DNA of 64,000 nt from Corylus avellana (Eukaryota > Streptophyta > Magnoliopsida > Fagales > Betulaceae), in assembly GCF_901000735.1 (NCBI RefSeq), contig NC_081545.1:12493132-12557131 (forward strand), written 5' to 3'. The notes under the pieces were generated by a model. That model saw nothing but the letters and a program-made list of their open reading frames with translations, ran no database searches and had not been told where the DNA came from. Within the stretch, counting starts at the first letter, position 1. The number at the start of each line of letters is the position of its first letter. The translations under genes and the position numbers were made by a program. Shown here in pieces: positions 53,635 through 64,000 of this stretch.

Positions 53635-54975
53635 TAAAATATTCATATTTTCAGTCCTAAACTTGCATCTTTTAATCCTTTGGTTTTAATTAATTAAGCC
53701 ATTTTATTTCCTTTTTGTGTTTTTCATACTTTTACAGGCTTTCGGAAGAAAAAGAAGTAAAACTAGGTGATCTGAGCTCAAACGAGGAAATGAAGACAAT
53801 TGGAACTCCTTGGTACTGCGATCAATCGCAGGGCACGTACGATCGAGTGCAAAACCCAAGAGGACATAGCATAAGCAGGCCAGGAGCGATCGAGCACATT
53901 CCAAAAGATGGAACGATTGCAAACCTGTGATCGAGCGCACACGGGCTGCGATCAAGCGCACCCGTGCGCAAGAGACTTATCAAGTGGCAGCTGGATTGGC
54001 ATTATTTTCATAATAGGGTTTTCCAACTCCAATTTGTAATAGGTCTTAAAACCCTACGAAATCCCTAGGTTTACTACTTTGTCTAGGACTTCTAAAGCCT
54101 ATAAATAGACCCTTAAGCCTCTAAAATAAGGAGACTTTGGAAGGAGAAGAATAGGAGCTCTTCAAGTTCAACTCTCGAGTTTATTCTTTTCTTTTCTTTT
54201 CTTCTATGAAGATGTTTAACATCAACTTTATGTGTAGCTAATTTAATTAGTAGGGCTTGATTGAAGCCCTAGTTATGTTTTGTTAATATTTCAATATCGG
54301 CGCCTTTGTGATGATCTTGTTGTGCTATTTAACTTGATTAATACCTACTTGCATGAATTCCTTATATGTGTGTGCCTGATCAACATATGGATGTGGTATT
54401 GACTAGTTAGTTAAATCAATTTAGATGGCCGAGTCCTGGGTTTAAGATAAGTAACAAAAGAAATCCACACCAGGTTCTTAGGTTAATCAACATGGGGAAC
54501 TGGGAGTATATGCCATGCCCTACGCCTCGTGTGTTTGTCGATTTCCATAGAACATATGCCTTCCTAAGGAACAACTTAGTATAAATCATGCTAAATCCCT
54601 TAGGAATGAAAAGGGTTAGAGTATACGCCACGCCTAACTTGTTGCTTAGGTAAATCTATAGCCTTAGGAGAATATGCCATGCCCTAAGGTTGACAAACAT
54701 TAGATATGCATAACTTGATCAAAGCATTGACATATTGTTATATTAGCTAAATATAATTAGTGGTAGATATCAAAGTCCTACCCTTTATTATCATCACTTC
54801 AACAATCAATTTTTGTTTTGCTTTTGCTTAAGGAATGTATTTTTAAACATAAATTCAGCAATCCTCGTGGGAATGATCCTGTACTTGCACCATATACTAC
54901 CATGTTGACCTTATGCACTTGCAGGTAAAACGTACAATTATTCACCTATTTATTTAGGTAGAATTTTGCACAACA
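53635..54975 (+). mobile_element. A3 3' LTR
   Basis: 1341 bp, TGATAAGTGCTAAAATATTC to TTTTGCACAACA. TATA box TATAAATA at 54100. Same subfamily as the 5' LTR. Followed by ATCGATCACAG, the A1 LTR target also used by A4. Confidence 0.9.
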
Positions 54976-55285
54976 ATCGATCACAGTGCGATCAATCCTT
55001 CTTCTGGCATGCCCTCGATCGCTCCTGGCCTTAATTGTCTTCAATCCTCTCGGGTACTGGGCTTGATCGCAACTTCCCTGCAATCGATTGCAGTGTCAGG
55101 GAGCTCCAATTTTCTCCATCTTCTCTCTTTGAGCCCAAATCATCTAAATTTACTTCATTTTCTTCCAAAAACCTACAAAAGTATGAAAAACACAAAAAGG
55201 AATTAAAATGGCCTAATTAACAAAAACTAAAGTATTAAAACATGCAAGTTAAGGGCTGAAAATATGAATATTTTAGCACTTATCA
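54976..55285 (-). mobile_element. A1-type LTR start, inverted copy
   Basis: Inverted counterpart of 26778-27087: minus-strand TGATAAGTGCTAAAATATTC at 55285 running to the ATCGAT junction. Followed on the plus strand by GATAA, the complement of the A1 TSD. Confidence 0.85.
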
Positions 55286-56455
55286 GATAATAATAAAAAG
55301 GTAGGGCTTTGATATCCACCGCTAATTATATTTAGATAATATATCAATATATCAATGTTTTGATCATGTTATGTATATCTAATGTTTGTCAACCTAAGGG
55401 CATGGGTGTCTACTCATTAAACTATTGATTTCCCCAAGCAACGAATTAGGCGTGGGTGTCTACTCTAATTCTTTTCTATCTTAAAGGATTTTGTATGGGT
55501 GTCTACTAAGTTGTTCTTTAAGAAAACATAATTCTCTAGAAATCGACAAACATATGAGGCCTAGGGCATGGGTGTCTACTCCCGGTTCCCCATGATGATT
55601 AACCCAAGAACCCGGTGTGGATTTCTTTTGTAACTTTTGTTAAACCCAAGATTCAGTCATCCAAATTGATTTAACTAACTAGTCCATACCACATGCATAT
55701 GTTGACCAGGCACACACATTTGAGGAATTCATGAAAGCAGGAATTAATCAAGTTAAATACCACAACATGATCATCACAAAGGCGCCAATATTGAATACTA
55801 ACTAAACATAACTAGGGCTTCAATCTAGCCCTACTAAATAAATTAGTTACACATAAGTTTGATGTTAAACATCTTCATAAAATAAAAGAAAAGAAAGGAA
55901 AAGAATAAACATGAAACTTGAACTTGAAGAGTTCCAATTCTTCTCCTTGGTAAGTGGTGTCTATTCTAGAGGTTTAAGGGTCTATTTATAAGCCTTAGGA
56001 ATACTTTAGAAACCCTAAAAATTGTAGGGTTTGAGCCTTAGTTCGCACTAAGTTACAAAACCCTAGAAATTGCACTTTCCATATCAAGGCTGGCGACTGA
56101 CTTGTCCATCACTCAAAGGTGCGCTCGATCGCAGCCTGTGTGTGATCGATCGCAGGCCTGCAATGGATCCTCTTTGTGTTGGGCGCTCGATCGTAGGTGC
56201 CTTGGGCATTGTGGTCTTTGCCTGTAGTGCGCTCAATCGCAGCTCCCCCACAACTGATCGCACTACCAGAGCCTCCAAAATTCCCAAAATAGGTCTTTTA
56301 AATCCAAAACTTCTGAGATTGCTTCTTTTTCTTCCAATGACCGACAAAAATAAGGAAAACACATAAAAAAGCTAAAATAGCATAAATTAACTAAAACTAA
56401 AGGATTAACACATGTAAGTTAAGGGCTAAAAATATGAATATTTAAGCACTTAACA
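55286..56455 (-). mobile_element. A2-type LTR, inverted copy
   Basis: Inverted counterpart of 25609-26777, including its start next to AGAGC (complement of GCTCT) and the dispersed units in the form GGGTGTCTACTC (complement). CpG-rich signals at 56115-56270. Confidence 0.85.
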
Positions 56456-57570
56456 AGAGCACCTATTGAGAGAGAGACTGTTGAAATGGGAGATAACATA
56501 CCCCGAAATGTAAATGTGGACTTTACTAGATCACTTAGGGATTTTTTCGCACCAGTTGCGACAAACTCCCCTTCGTGCATAGCATTGCCACTAACCAATG
56601 CCACCCATTTTGATCTGAAGCCTCATTTCATGGCTTAGAGCTTGAAAATCCTTACAGTCATGTAAAGCAAGGACATCTATGCCGCTTTCAAGTTTCAGAA
56701 TTTTTCTAAAAAGTCTTTCCCTTTCTCTCTGCATGATAAAGCCAGGGCACGGTTGGATTCCAACACACCCGAATCCATTACATCTTGGGAAATCTTGTTG
56801 AGCAAGTATTGCAACAATTTTTTTCCAATGTAGAAGGTCAATGAGAGCCGAAAGGAGATTAGCTCTTTAACTCTAGAGGAGGGTGAGAAATTTTCTGATA
56901 GTTGGGAGCGGTTCAAGGAGTTACTTATAAGATGCCCTCCTCGTGGATATGAGAAATGGAGACTTGTTCAATTCTTCTTCCAAGGATTGACTCAATCGAA
57001 CCATATTATGATTGAGTCAATGAATGGAGGTGCATTCCTAAGTTTGACTGGTGATGAAGCATACAAGGCATTGGATCAGTTGTCCGACAACTCGCAGTAG
57101 TGGGATTTTTCAAGTTGACGGGGCAGAATTGCCTGTATCCGCAAGAAAGGAGGCAACTATGAGTTGAAAAAAGACATAGAGTTGAAGATGAAGATAGATG
57201 CTCTCACCAAGAAGTTCGACACTCTCACTGTAAGCCAGTCCATCAATGCTGCCAACACATTTAATGTTGATGGTTGTTCCATGCACTTAGCATAGAATTG
57301 TCCATCTATGCCAGCTTTTGCTGAGTATCCTATGGAACAAGTGAACGCTTTCAATGATTATTGGAGGCAGTCAAGTGGACCATACTCAAAGGCCTACAAT
57401 CCTAGGTGGCGAAACCATCCTAATCTCTCATGGAAGCAGAATAAACCGGTGAATCAAGGAGGAGATCCTCATCATGCTCACAATCAATACCCTCCCAAAT
57501 TTCTTCTAGCGGTTCAGAATCATGGTCGATCAGCCCATCTAGCGACATCACCTGCTTTTAAGCCAACATG
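56456..57570 (+). pseudogene. D-type Gag, inverted copy, heavily decayed
   Basis: Plus-strand counterpart of 24452-25605, with MGDNIPRNVN, VDFTRSLRDFFAPV, FHDK-type core SFPFSLHDKARA, ITSWEILLSKYCNNFFP, RCPPRGYEKWRLVQFFFQGL and SLTGDEAYKALD, split by at least five stops. Compared with the other copy it lacks about 42 bp near the start, between AAATG direct repeats. Similarity ends at about 57565, where A5 LTR sequence begins. Confidence 0.85.
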
Positions 57571-58277
57571 AATTAATCAAGTTAAGCAACACAATATGAT
57601 TATCACAAAGGCACCAATATTGAAATATTAAATAACATAATTAGGGCCTCAATCTAGCCCTACTAAAGTATTAGTTACATATAATTAAAATAAAGCGAAA
57701 AGAAATAACCAAAAACTGCTCCTAGAAGTAGCCTCCAAGTTCCCCTCCTTCGAATTTATCTCCTTCAGATCCCATTTCTAAAAGGCTTAGAGGTCTATTT
57801 ATAGGCCTAGGAATACTCTAGGAAACCTAGAAACCCTAGTAAAATCGTACGGTTTAGTCCTAGTGCAACTAGGATTCGAAAAACCCTAATATGGAATGCA
57901 ATATAAGTCTGGCCATACTTCCAGAATTCTCCAGCACATGGGAGTGCTCGATCGAAGGCTGCGATAGATCGTGTGTCATCTGTGGTCGATCGAGTCTTCT
58001 TTTGTGCACACGAGCGCACGCCTTGCTCTTCACGTCTGGACCTCTCTGGAAGTGCGCTCGATCGCACTACTAGAATGCTTTATCTTGCTTCAAATCTTCT
58101 AGCTCTTTCCCAATTTTGTCCTTTAAGACTGATATTTCCCGGAATCCTTTCTTTTCTTCCAAAAACTTATGGAACAAAGAAAATACAAAAAAGAAATAAA
58201 ATAGCATAAACTAACAAAACTAAGGAATTAACAAATTTAAGTTAAGGGCTAAAATATGAATATTTTGGCACTTATCA
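57571..58277 (-). mobile_element. A5 3' LTR, 5' portion only
   Basis: On the minus strand it starts TGATAAGTGCCAAAATATTC at 58277, directly after the PPT, and runs about 700 bp into the R/U5 region before being cut at 57571 by the D-type Gag copy. CpG-rich signals at about 57945-58070; TATA box complement TATTTATAGG near 57797. Confidence 0.8.
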
Positions 58278-58776
58278 CACCCCCAAACTTTCAAATTACT
58301 AGTCCCTTAGCAATACGAAACTAAAAACAAAATGAAAAAAAAAAAAAGAGATAAATCCATCTTTCGTGGGATGTACGATTGCATTTAGCATATGCAACAA
58401 GCCTTTTAAACCTCTAGGCATTCCCTAGAGGACGAGTGAAGTCTCATGAAGGTTTTCCAGGAGTGTTACCCACAAACATTATGCAAGAGTTCATGTTATC
58501 CAAAATTTGAGTGTCACTCAAAACAATGATTTTCATTCATTAGCAAACTTAAAAAGATAAACTCCATCTTCACAATGAATTGGAATTTTAAAGTCTAATA
58601 ACTTACAAAAGACAAGGTAAGGCATCACAAGTTCGAAACAATGTAAAGTTGACTAGCACACAAATATGAAGCTTCCAATTATTTCCAATGTGGACTGCCT
58701 CAATATCTCAAAGTTCACTAAAATCCCCATTAGAATGAATAACTATAGCATAAATTTTCTTTTTCTTTCTTTTTTT

Positions 58777-58810
<34 letters not shown>

Positions 58811-59742
58811 CTTTTTGGTCAGGCTTTGCAATGTTTGGTTCACTTAAGCTTTCTAATTGACCCATGTAGCGACTGTTAGGCCAATGACTCCCAAACCAGG
58901 TGGTTTTAAGGCATTAGGTGTAAAACACCCCTAAGGACTTACTAACTCGAGTCAAAAAGGCTACAAAACCAACTTAACCATGACATTAACCAAATCAAAA
59001 TTTTTCACCTTTTAACATGAACACGCAATGCTTTGAGGCAAGAGGTCTAGTTACTTAGTAAAAAGCTTATCAATGATCATCATTTTTTTCTTTTTTTTCC
59101 TATACTCTTTTTCACTTTCTATACATCTAAATATGCCAAAGTATCCATCTAATAAGTCATCCAGTTATACTCAAGACATAGAAACATACAAATCAGACTT
59201 TCATGTCATACCCCATAACTTAGCTAATGTGCTTCTGTAAGATCAGATCAAACATGTGAATTCTCAACTGCCCTAAGCAAGTAACCAAACTAAAAAACTC
59301 TATCATTAGATCATGTGTTCAAAATTTTATGCTCACCAATGAGAATCAAATCATAATTTTTAAGGTCAACCAAAATTTTAAGACAAGATGAAGATGCATG
59401 TTTTTTTCTTTTACAAAAATGGGACAAAGTATGTGTAAAGTGTCTCCCATACCCCCAAACAAAAATTACACATTATCCCCAATGTGTGTATAACATGGAA
59501 AGATCTTACCCAGGAGATAGATGACCAATCTAGAATGGCATGTGTCATAGCATACCCCCAAACTTGAACTAAAGAACACTTGTTCCTGAAAATTAAAACA
59601 CTTAAGTAACAAAGGAAAACAAAACAAAACTAAAAATAACCAACAGAAAATTAAAACAAACAGGAAATAAAAAGGATATGCTATGAGGTGCCTCCCATGA
59701 GAGCTAAGTTTAACGTCTTCAGCCAGACTATGGCACTTTAAG
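58278..59742 (-). other. A5 PPT and conserved 3' non-coding region
   Basis: PPT on the minus strand at 58278-58292 (GAAAGTTTGGGGGTG). The conserved 3' block follows in reverse, with a T-run at about 58765-58811 (A-run of the sense strand) and purine runs near 59450 and 59555. The hairpin at 59683-59698 reads ATGGGAGGCACCTCAT on the minus strand, one G-U pair. Confidence 0.75.
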
Positions 59743-60109
59743 CTTGAAACATCAGTCTTTCCTTCTCTTGCACCGAAGGGAATGAATTTTTTCTATTGCA
59801 AGGTGATTCCAAATGTTTATAGATTGAGGAAGACCACTTTAGTTTTCTCCAATAGTTTCTCATCCGGGAGGGAATCATGAACTGGATAATACTCAGGGAA
59901 TTCATCTATCCTGATGTCCTCAATTTGCTCATCATATAACCCCAACAGACTTCTCTCTTGGATTCTTGGTAATTCAGCAATAGGAGCTGATGTTGAAGAA
60001 GTCTCGGTGCTCTCTTCCTTTTCCTTATGCAGTTCCTCTAGAACCTCAGTTTGCTCATCTTCTTCTTCCACCTTGTGGTACTTAGGAGTGGAAGCCAATA
60101 AGGCCTCAG
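59743..60109 (-). pseudogene. A5 Glu-rich module, partial
   Basis: Minus-strand frame with EEEDEQTEVLEELHKEKEES, then IAELPRIQERSLLGLYDEQI and EYYPVHDSLPDEKLLEKTK, a diverged form of the module in A1 and A2. The ECTYYHEQ part is missing because an LTR is inserted at 60110. The apparent start codon belongs to that LTR. Confidence 0.6.
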
Positions 60110-61255
60110 TGATAAGTGCAAAAATATTCATATTTTCATCCCTTCACTTATATGTTTTAATCCTTCGGTTTTAGTTAATTAGGCCATTTTAATTCCTTTG
60201 TGTTTTTCATGTTTTTACAGGCTTTTCGAAGAAAATGAAGTAAAACTAGGTGATTTGGACACAAAGAGAGAAGATGGGAAAAATTGAAACTCCCTGGCAC
60301 TGCGATCAATCGCAGGGTACCTGCGATCGAGCGCAATACCCGAGAGGACATAGCACAAAGCAGGCCAGGACCGATCGAGCGCATGCTAGAAGAAAGATTA
60401 ATCACAAACCTGGGATCGAGCGCACAAGGGTTGCGATCGATCGCACCCGTGTGTAAGAGACAAACCAAGGTGGTGGCTAAGATGTCCCTATTTTCATATT
60501 AGGGTTTTCCAACTCCCAATTGTAATAGGATTGAAACCCTACAAAATCTCTAGGGTTTACTACTTTTCCAAGGACTACTAAAGCCTCTAAATAGACTCTT
60601 AAGCCATTAGAATAAGAAGGTTGGGAGAAGGGAGAAGAATAGGAGCACTCAAGTTCAAGTCTCGAGTTTATTCTTTTCTATTCTTTTCTTTTATGAAGAT
60701 GTTTAACGTTAACTCTATGTGTAGCTAATTTACTTAGTAGGGCTGGATTGAAGCCCTAGTTATGTTTTGTTAACATGTCAATATTGGCGCCTTTGTGATA
60801 ATCTTGTTGTGCTATTTAACTTGATTAATACTTGCTTGCATGAATTCCTCATATGTGTGTGCCTGATCAACATATGCATGTGGTATGGACTAGTTAGTTA
60901 AATCAATTTGAATGACTGAGTCCTGGGTTTAACATAAGTAACAAGAGATATCCACGCCGGATTCTTGGGTTAATCAACATTGGGAACCGAGAGTATATAC
61001 CATGCCCTAGGCCTTGTGTGTTTGTCAATTTCTATAGAACATATGCTTTTCTAAAGAACAACTTAGTATATATCATGCTAAATCCTTTAGGGAAGAAAAG
61101 AGTTAGAGCATACACCATGCCTAACTTGTTGCTTAGGAAAATCTATACCTTAAGGAGTATACACCATGCCCTTAGGTTGACAAACATTAAATATGCATAA
61201 CCTGATCAAAGCATTGACATATTGATATATTAGCTTAATATAATTAGTGGTGGAT
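60110..61255 (+). mobile_element. Plus-strand A-family LTR inserted in A5
   Basis: Begins TGATAAGTGCAAAAATATTC. CpG-rich signals at 60298-60460. Dispersed units of the GTATATACCATGCC subtype at about 60990-61170. It runs into the 100-N gap before its expected end; whether it is a solo LTR or part of an element cannot be told. Confidence 0.8.
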
Positions 61256-61355
61256 NNNNNNNNNNNNNNNNNNNNNNNNNNNNNNNNNNNNNNNNNNNNN
61301 NNNNNNNNNNNNNNNNNNNNNNNNNNNNNNNNNNNNNNNNNNNNNNNNNNNNNNN
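61256..61355. other. Assembly gap (100 N)
   Basis: Exactly 100 N. The last ~200 bp of the plus-strand LTR and part of the A5 interior, or an entire further element, are missing. Confidence 0.95.
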
Positions 61356-61690
61356 AATATGAATAGTCATATATGGGAGATGATTCCTCTTCATGAGCTA
61401 CTATCTTGAAAATGGATTGCTTCAGACCTGGGCTCTGACAAGGATAGGATTGACCATATAACTATGGAGATGGCTCCTCTTCATGAAGTTGTGGTGCTTG
61501 AATTCCAGGACCTTGAGCTTGCCACGAGAGATTAGACTATTGGCTCCATGCAGGGTTATAAGAATCAAAATAGCTGTCATTCCCCAATGTGTTCATATGC
61601 CGAAAAAAATAGTTAGAAATTTGTCTTATTGAGGGACAATTTCTAACATGGTGATAAGGGTCATGGAAAAATGATATAACAAAAAGTTAA
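61356..61690 (-). pseudogene. A5 zinc-knuckle Gag-like fragment
   Basis: The minus strand reads HDPYHHVRNCPSIRQ (knuckle end), then HMNTLGNDSYFDSYNPAW and LSWQAQGPGIQ with stops, matching the A1/A2 knuckle ORF. The MWGG start is not preserved. Confidence 0.55.
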
Positions 61691-62020
61691 AATAGAAAGG
61701 AAAAATAAAACAAAATTAAAAATAAAACTTACAAAGATGCAGACTCAACTTACCCTGCATCAAAAGAAAATAAAAAATCAGATTTGTAATTATAATAGTT
61801 TTTGTGCTGCTGTTCGGATGTTCGATTGATCGCACTTGCTTGTGTGCTCGATCGCACTAGTGCACTCGATCACCTTGGAATGGGCGCTCAAGCGCACCTC
61901 CGGAGGCAGAACAGTAACTATGGAAAACTAGAAAAATAGCAAAAAAAAATTAAAACAAAAAAAAATAAAATAAAACAAAAATAAACTAAGGAAAAAAAAA
62001 TTCCAAACAGAATCAAACAA
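61691..62020 (-). other. A5 5' leader
   Basis: Leader in minus orientation, A-rich on the plus strand, with CpG-rich signals at about 61815-61905 (GATTGATCGCAC, GTGCTCGATCGCAC, GCTCAAGCGCACC). Confidence 0.6.
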
Positions 62021-62038
62021 TCATTGGCAACGGCGCCA
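62021..62038 (-). promoter_or_regulatory. tRNA-Asp primer-binding site of A5
   Basis: Minus-strand TGGCGCCGTTGCCAATGA, 6 bp after the LTR end. Confidence 0.8.
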
Positions 62039-62044
62039 AAAACT

Positions 62045-63343
62045 TGTTGTACCAAATACTACCTAAATTAATAGATACTAATTGGTATGTTTTAACTCGC
62101 AAGTGCACAAGATCAAAATAGCAGCAAGTACAAGATCGTTTCCACGGAGATTTGTTGATTTCGTTTAGAATTGATTAAAATATCAACTTTGTCACGAAAT
62201 TGATATTGATACATTGACAATAAATAAAGATAAATAAAAGGTGGGGCTTTGATATCCACCACTAATCATACTCAAATAATATAATAATATGCAAGCGCTC
62301 TAATCATATTATGAATACCTAATGTTTGCCAACCTAATGGTATGGGTGTCTACTCCTTAAGCTATTGATCTCCCTAAGCAACGAATTAAGCATGAGTGTC
62401 TACTCTGATTCTTTTCTTTATTAAAGGATTTAGCATGGGTGTCTACTCTAATTCTTTCCTTTATTAAAGGATTTAGAATGGGTGTCTACTATGTTATTCT
62501 TTAAGAAAGCATAAATCTGTGGAAATTGACAAACACATGAGGCCTAGGGCATGGGTGTCTACTCCCGGTTCCCCATGTTGATTAACCTAAGAACTCGGAG
62601 TGAGATTCTTTTGTTACTCTATTAAACCTTGGACTCAATCATCCAAATTAAATTAATTAACTAATCCATACCACATGCATATAATTGCCTATCACACACA
62701 TATGAGGAATTCATTTGTTACTTGAATTAATCAAGTTAAGCAACACAATATGATTATCACAAAGGCGCCAATTATTGAAATATTCAATAAACATTATTAG
62801 GGCTTCAATCTAGCCCTACTAAAGTATTAGTTACACATAATTAAAATAAAGGGAAAAGAAAGAACTGAAAACCGCTCCTAGAACTAGCCACCAAGTTCCC
62901 CTCCTTCGAATTTGTCTCCTTCAGATCCCCTTTCTAAGAGGCTTAGAGGTCTATTTATAGGCTTAGGAATACTCTAGAAAACCTAGAAACCCTATTAAAA
63001 TCGTAGGGTTTAGTCCTAGTGCAACTAGGATTTGAAATACCCTAATATGGAAAGCAATATAAGTCTAGCCGCAGCTTCTGGAATTCTCCAGCGCACGGGT
63101 GCACTCGATCGTAACCCTTGTGCTCTCGATCACAAGGCTGCGATCGATCATGTGTCATCTGCGCTCGATCGCCATGCGATAGAGTCTTCTCTTGTGGGCA
63201 CAAGCGCATGCCTTGCTCTTTACCTGTGATCGATCGCACTACCAGAATTCTTTATCTTGTTTCAAATCTTCTAGCTTTTTTCCAATTTTGTCCTTTAAGC
63301 CCGATACTTCCAAGAATGCTTTCTTTTCTTCCAAAAACCTATA
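62045..63343 (-). mobile_element. A5 5' LTR (interrupted)
   Basis: Minus-strand LTR ending GGTACAACA at 62045. The dispersed units are expanded to five (GGGTGTCTACTC and variants, about 62341-62570), one apparently a tandem duplication of a neighbour. CpG-rich signals at 63095-63240. Its U3 start is cut off by another LTR at 63344. Confidence 0.8.
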
Positions 63344-64000
63344 TGATGTGCAAAATATCTACCTCAATTAATAGGTAAATAATTGTACGTTTTACCTGCA
63401 AGTGCACAAGGTCAACATAGTAGTATATGGTGCAAGTATAGGATCATTCCCACGAGGATTACTGAATTTTTGTTTAAAAATAAATTCCTTAAGTTAAAAA
63501 AAGATTGATTGTCTAAGTGATGGTAATAAAAGGTAGGGCTTTGATATCCACCACTAATTATATTTTGCTAATATAACAATATGCCAATGCTTTGATCATG
63601 TTATGTATATCTAATGTTTGTCAACCTAAGAGCATGGCATATACTTCTAAGGCTATAGATTTCCCTAAGCAACGAGTTAGGCATGGCATATACTCTAACT
63701 CTTTTCTTTTCTAAGGGATTTAGCATGATGTATACTAAGTTGTTTCTTAGGAAAGCATATGTTCTATGAAAATCGACAAATACATGAGGCCTAGGGCATG
63801 GCATATACTCCCGATTCCTTATGTTGATTAACCCAAGAATCACGGTGTGGGTTCTTTTGTTACTTATATTAAACCCAGGACTCGGCCATCCAAATTGATT
63901 TAACTAACTAGTCCATACCACATGCATATGTTGATTAGGCACACACATATGAGGAATTCATGCAAGTAGGCATTAATCAAGTTAAATAGCACAACAAGAT
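63344..64000 (-). mobile_element. Further A-family LTR, minus strand, running off the window
   Basis: Starts (LTR end, minus) at TGATGTGCAAAATATC, a variant of TGTTGTGCAAAATATC. It continues with the GCATGGCATATAC-type dispersed units to the window edge. Subtype closest to A3/A4. Confidence 0.75.

Larger units (their letters stand above)
46934..54975 (+). mobile_element. Element A3: full-length non-autonomous gypsy element with intact Gag
   Basis: 8042 bp with two LTRs (46934-48289 and 53635-54975), PBS 48296-48313, intact Gag 48612-49877, a decayed second gene 50807-51926, and PPT 53622-53634. There is no protease, RT, RNase H or integrase anywhere between the LTRs. The flanks disagree: TACAT on the left and ATCGA on the right. 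The right flank is the same target as that of A4 seen in inverted orientation, so the element's ends have been rearranged. Confidence 0.85.

Overview
Repeat-dense nuclear DNA of a flowering plant, almost certainly a eudicot. The evidence is LTR retrotransposons of both plant superfamilies (Ty3/gypsy of the Athila/Tat and chromovirus types, and Ty1/copia) with tRNA-Asp or tRNA-iMet primer-binding sites, a CACTA DNA transposon, a TRIM element, and fragments of two plant genes (a SYP12-type syntaxin and a sugar-phosphate translocator). The DNA is AT-rich and has four 100-N assembly gaps. I see no intact host gene, tRNA, rRNA or CRISPR. Species cannot be told from this window.

Layout. (1) 81-4542 and 9949-14427 are diverged copies of one 4.5 kb block. 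Each holds a non-autonomous CACTA element with two captured gene fragments, a minus-strand LTR-like insert within it, and a TRIM within that insert. Between them lie Tekay/Del-like LTRs on the minus strand (6348-8431 and 8432-9232) and an Athila-type LTR fragment (9233-9948). (2) 14428-16174 is the 5' end of a copia element (LTR, PBS, broken gag), split by a gypsy solo LTR with a target-site duplication (TSD). (3) 16175-22822 holds two nested Athila-like elements, B1 and B2. (4) 22923-25608 is a minus-strand Athila-like gag-pol fragment, D. Three related elements are nested in it: A2 in D, A1 in A2, and the internally deleted A4 in A1. Identical TSDs support the order for A1 and A4. (5) 40784-44973 is a decayed minus-strand chromovirus-like element with a solo LTR in its gag. 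(6) 44974-46933 holds a copia LTR fragment and a Tekay-like LTR. (7) 46934-54975 is element A3, with two LTRs, an intact 421-aa Gag, a decayed second gene and no polymerase. (8) 54976-57570 is an inverted copy of 24452-27087. (9) 57571-64000 is minus-strand element A5, interrupted by two further LTRs.

How the parts relate. A1, A2, A3 and A5 form a family that shows LTRs, a tRNA-Asp PBS, a polypurine tract and small Gag-like or Glu-rich proteins, but no visible protease, RT or integrase. They probably depended on autonomous Athila/Tat relatives such as D. All members share two signals I cannot match to anything known: a CpG-rich near-palindrome, consensus TGCGATCGAGCGCA, repeated in U3, the 5' UTR and the 3' region; and a short hairpin, ATGGGAGGCACCCCAT, downstream of the coding region. 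These, with the gene-capturing CACTA, are the most interesting contents of the window.
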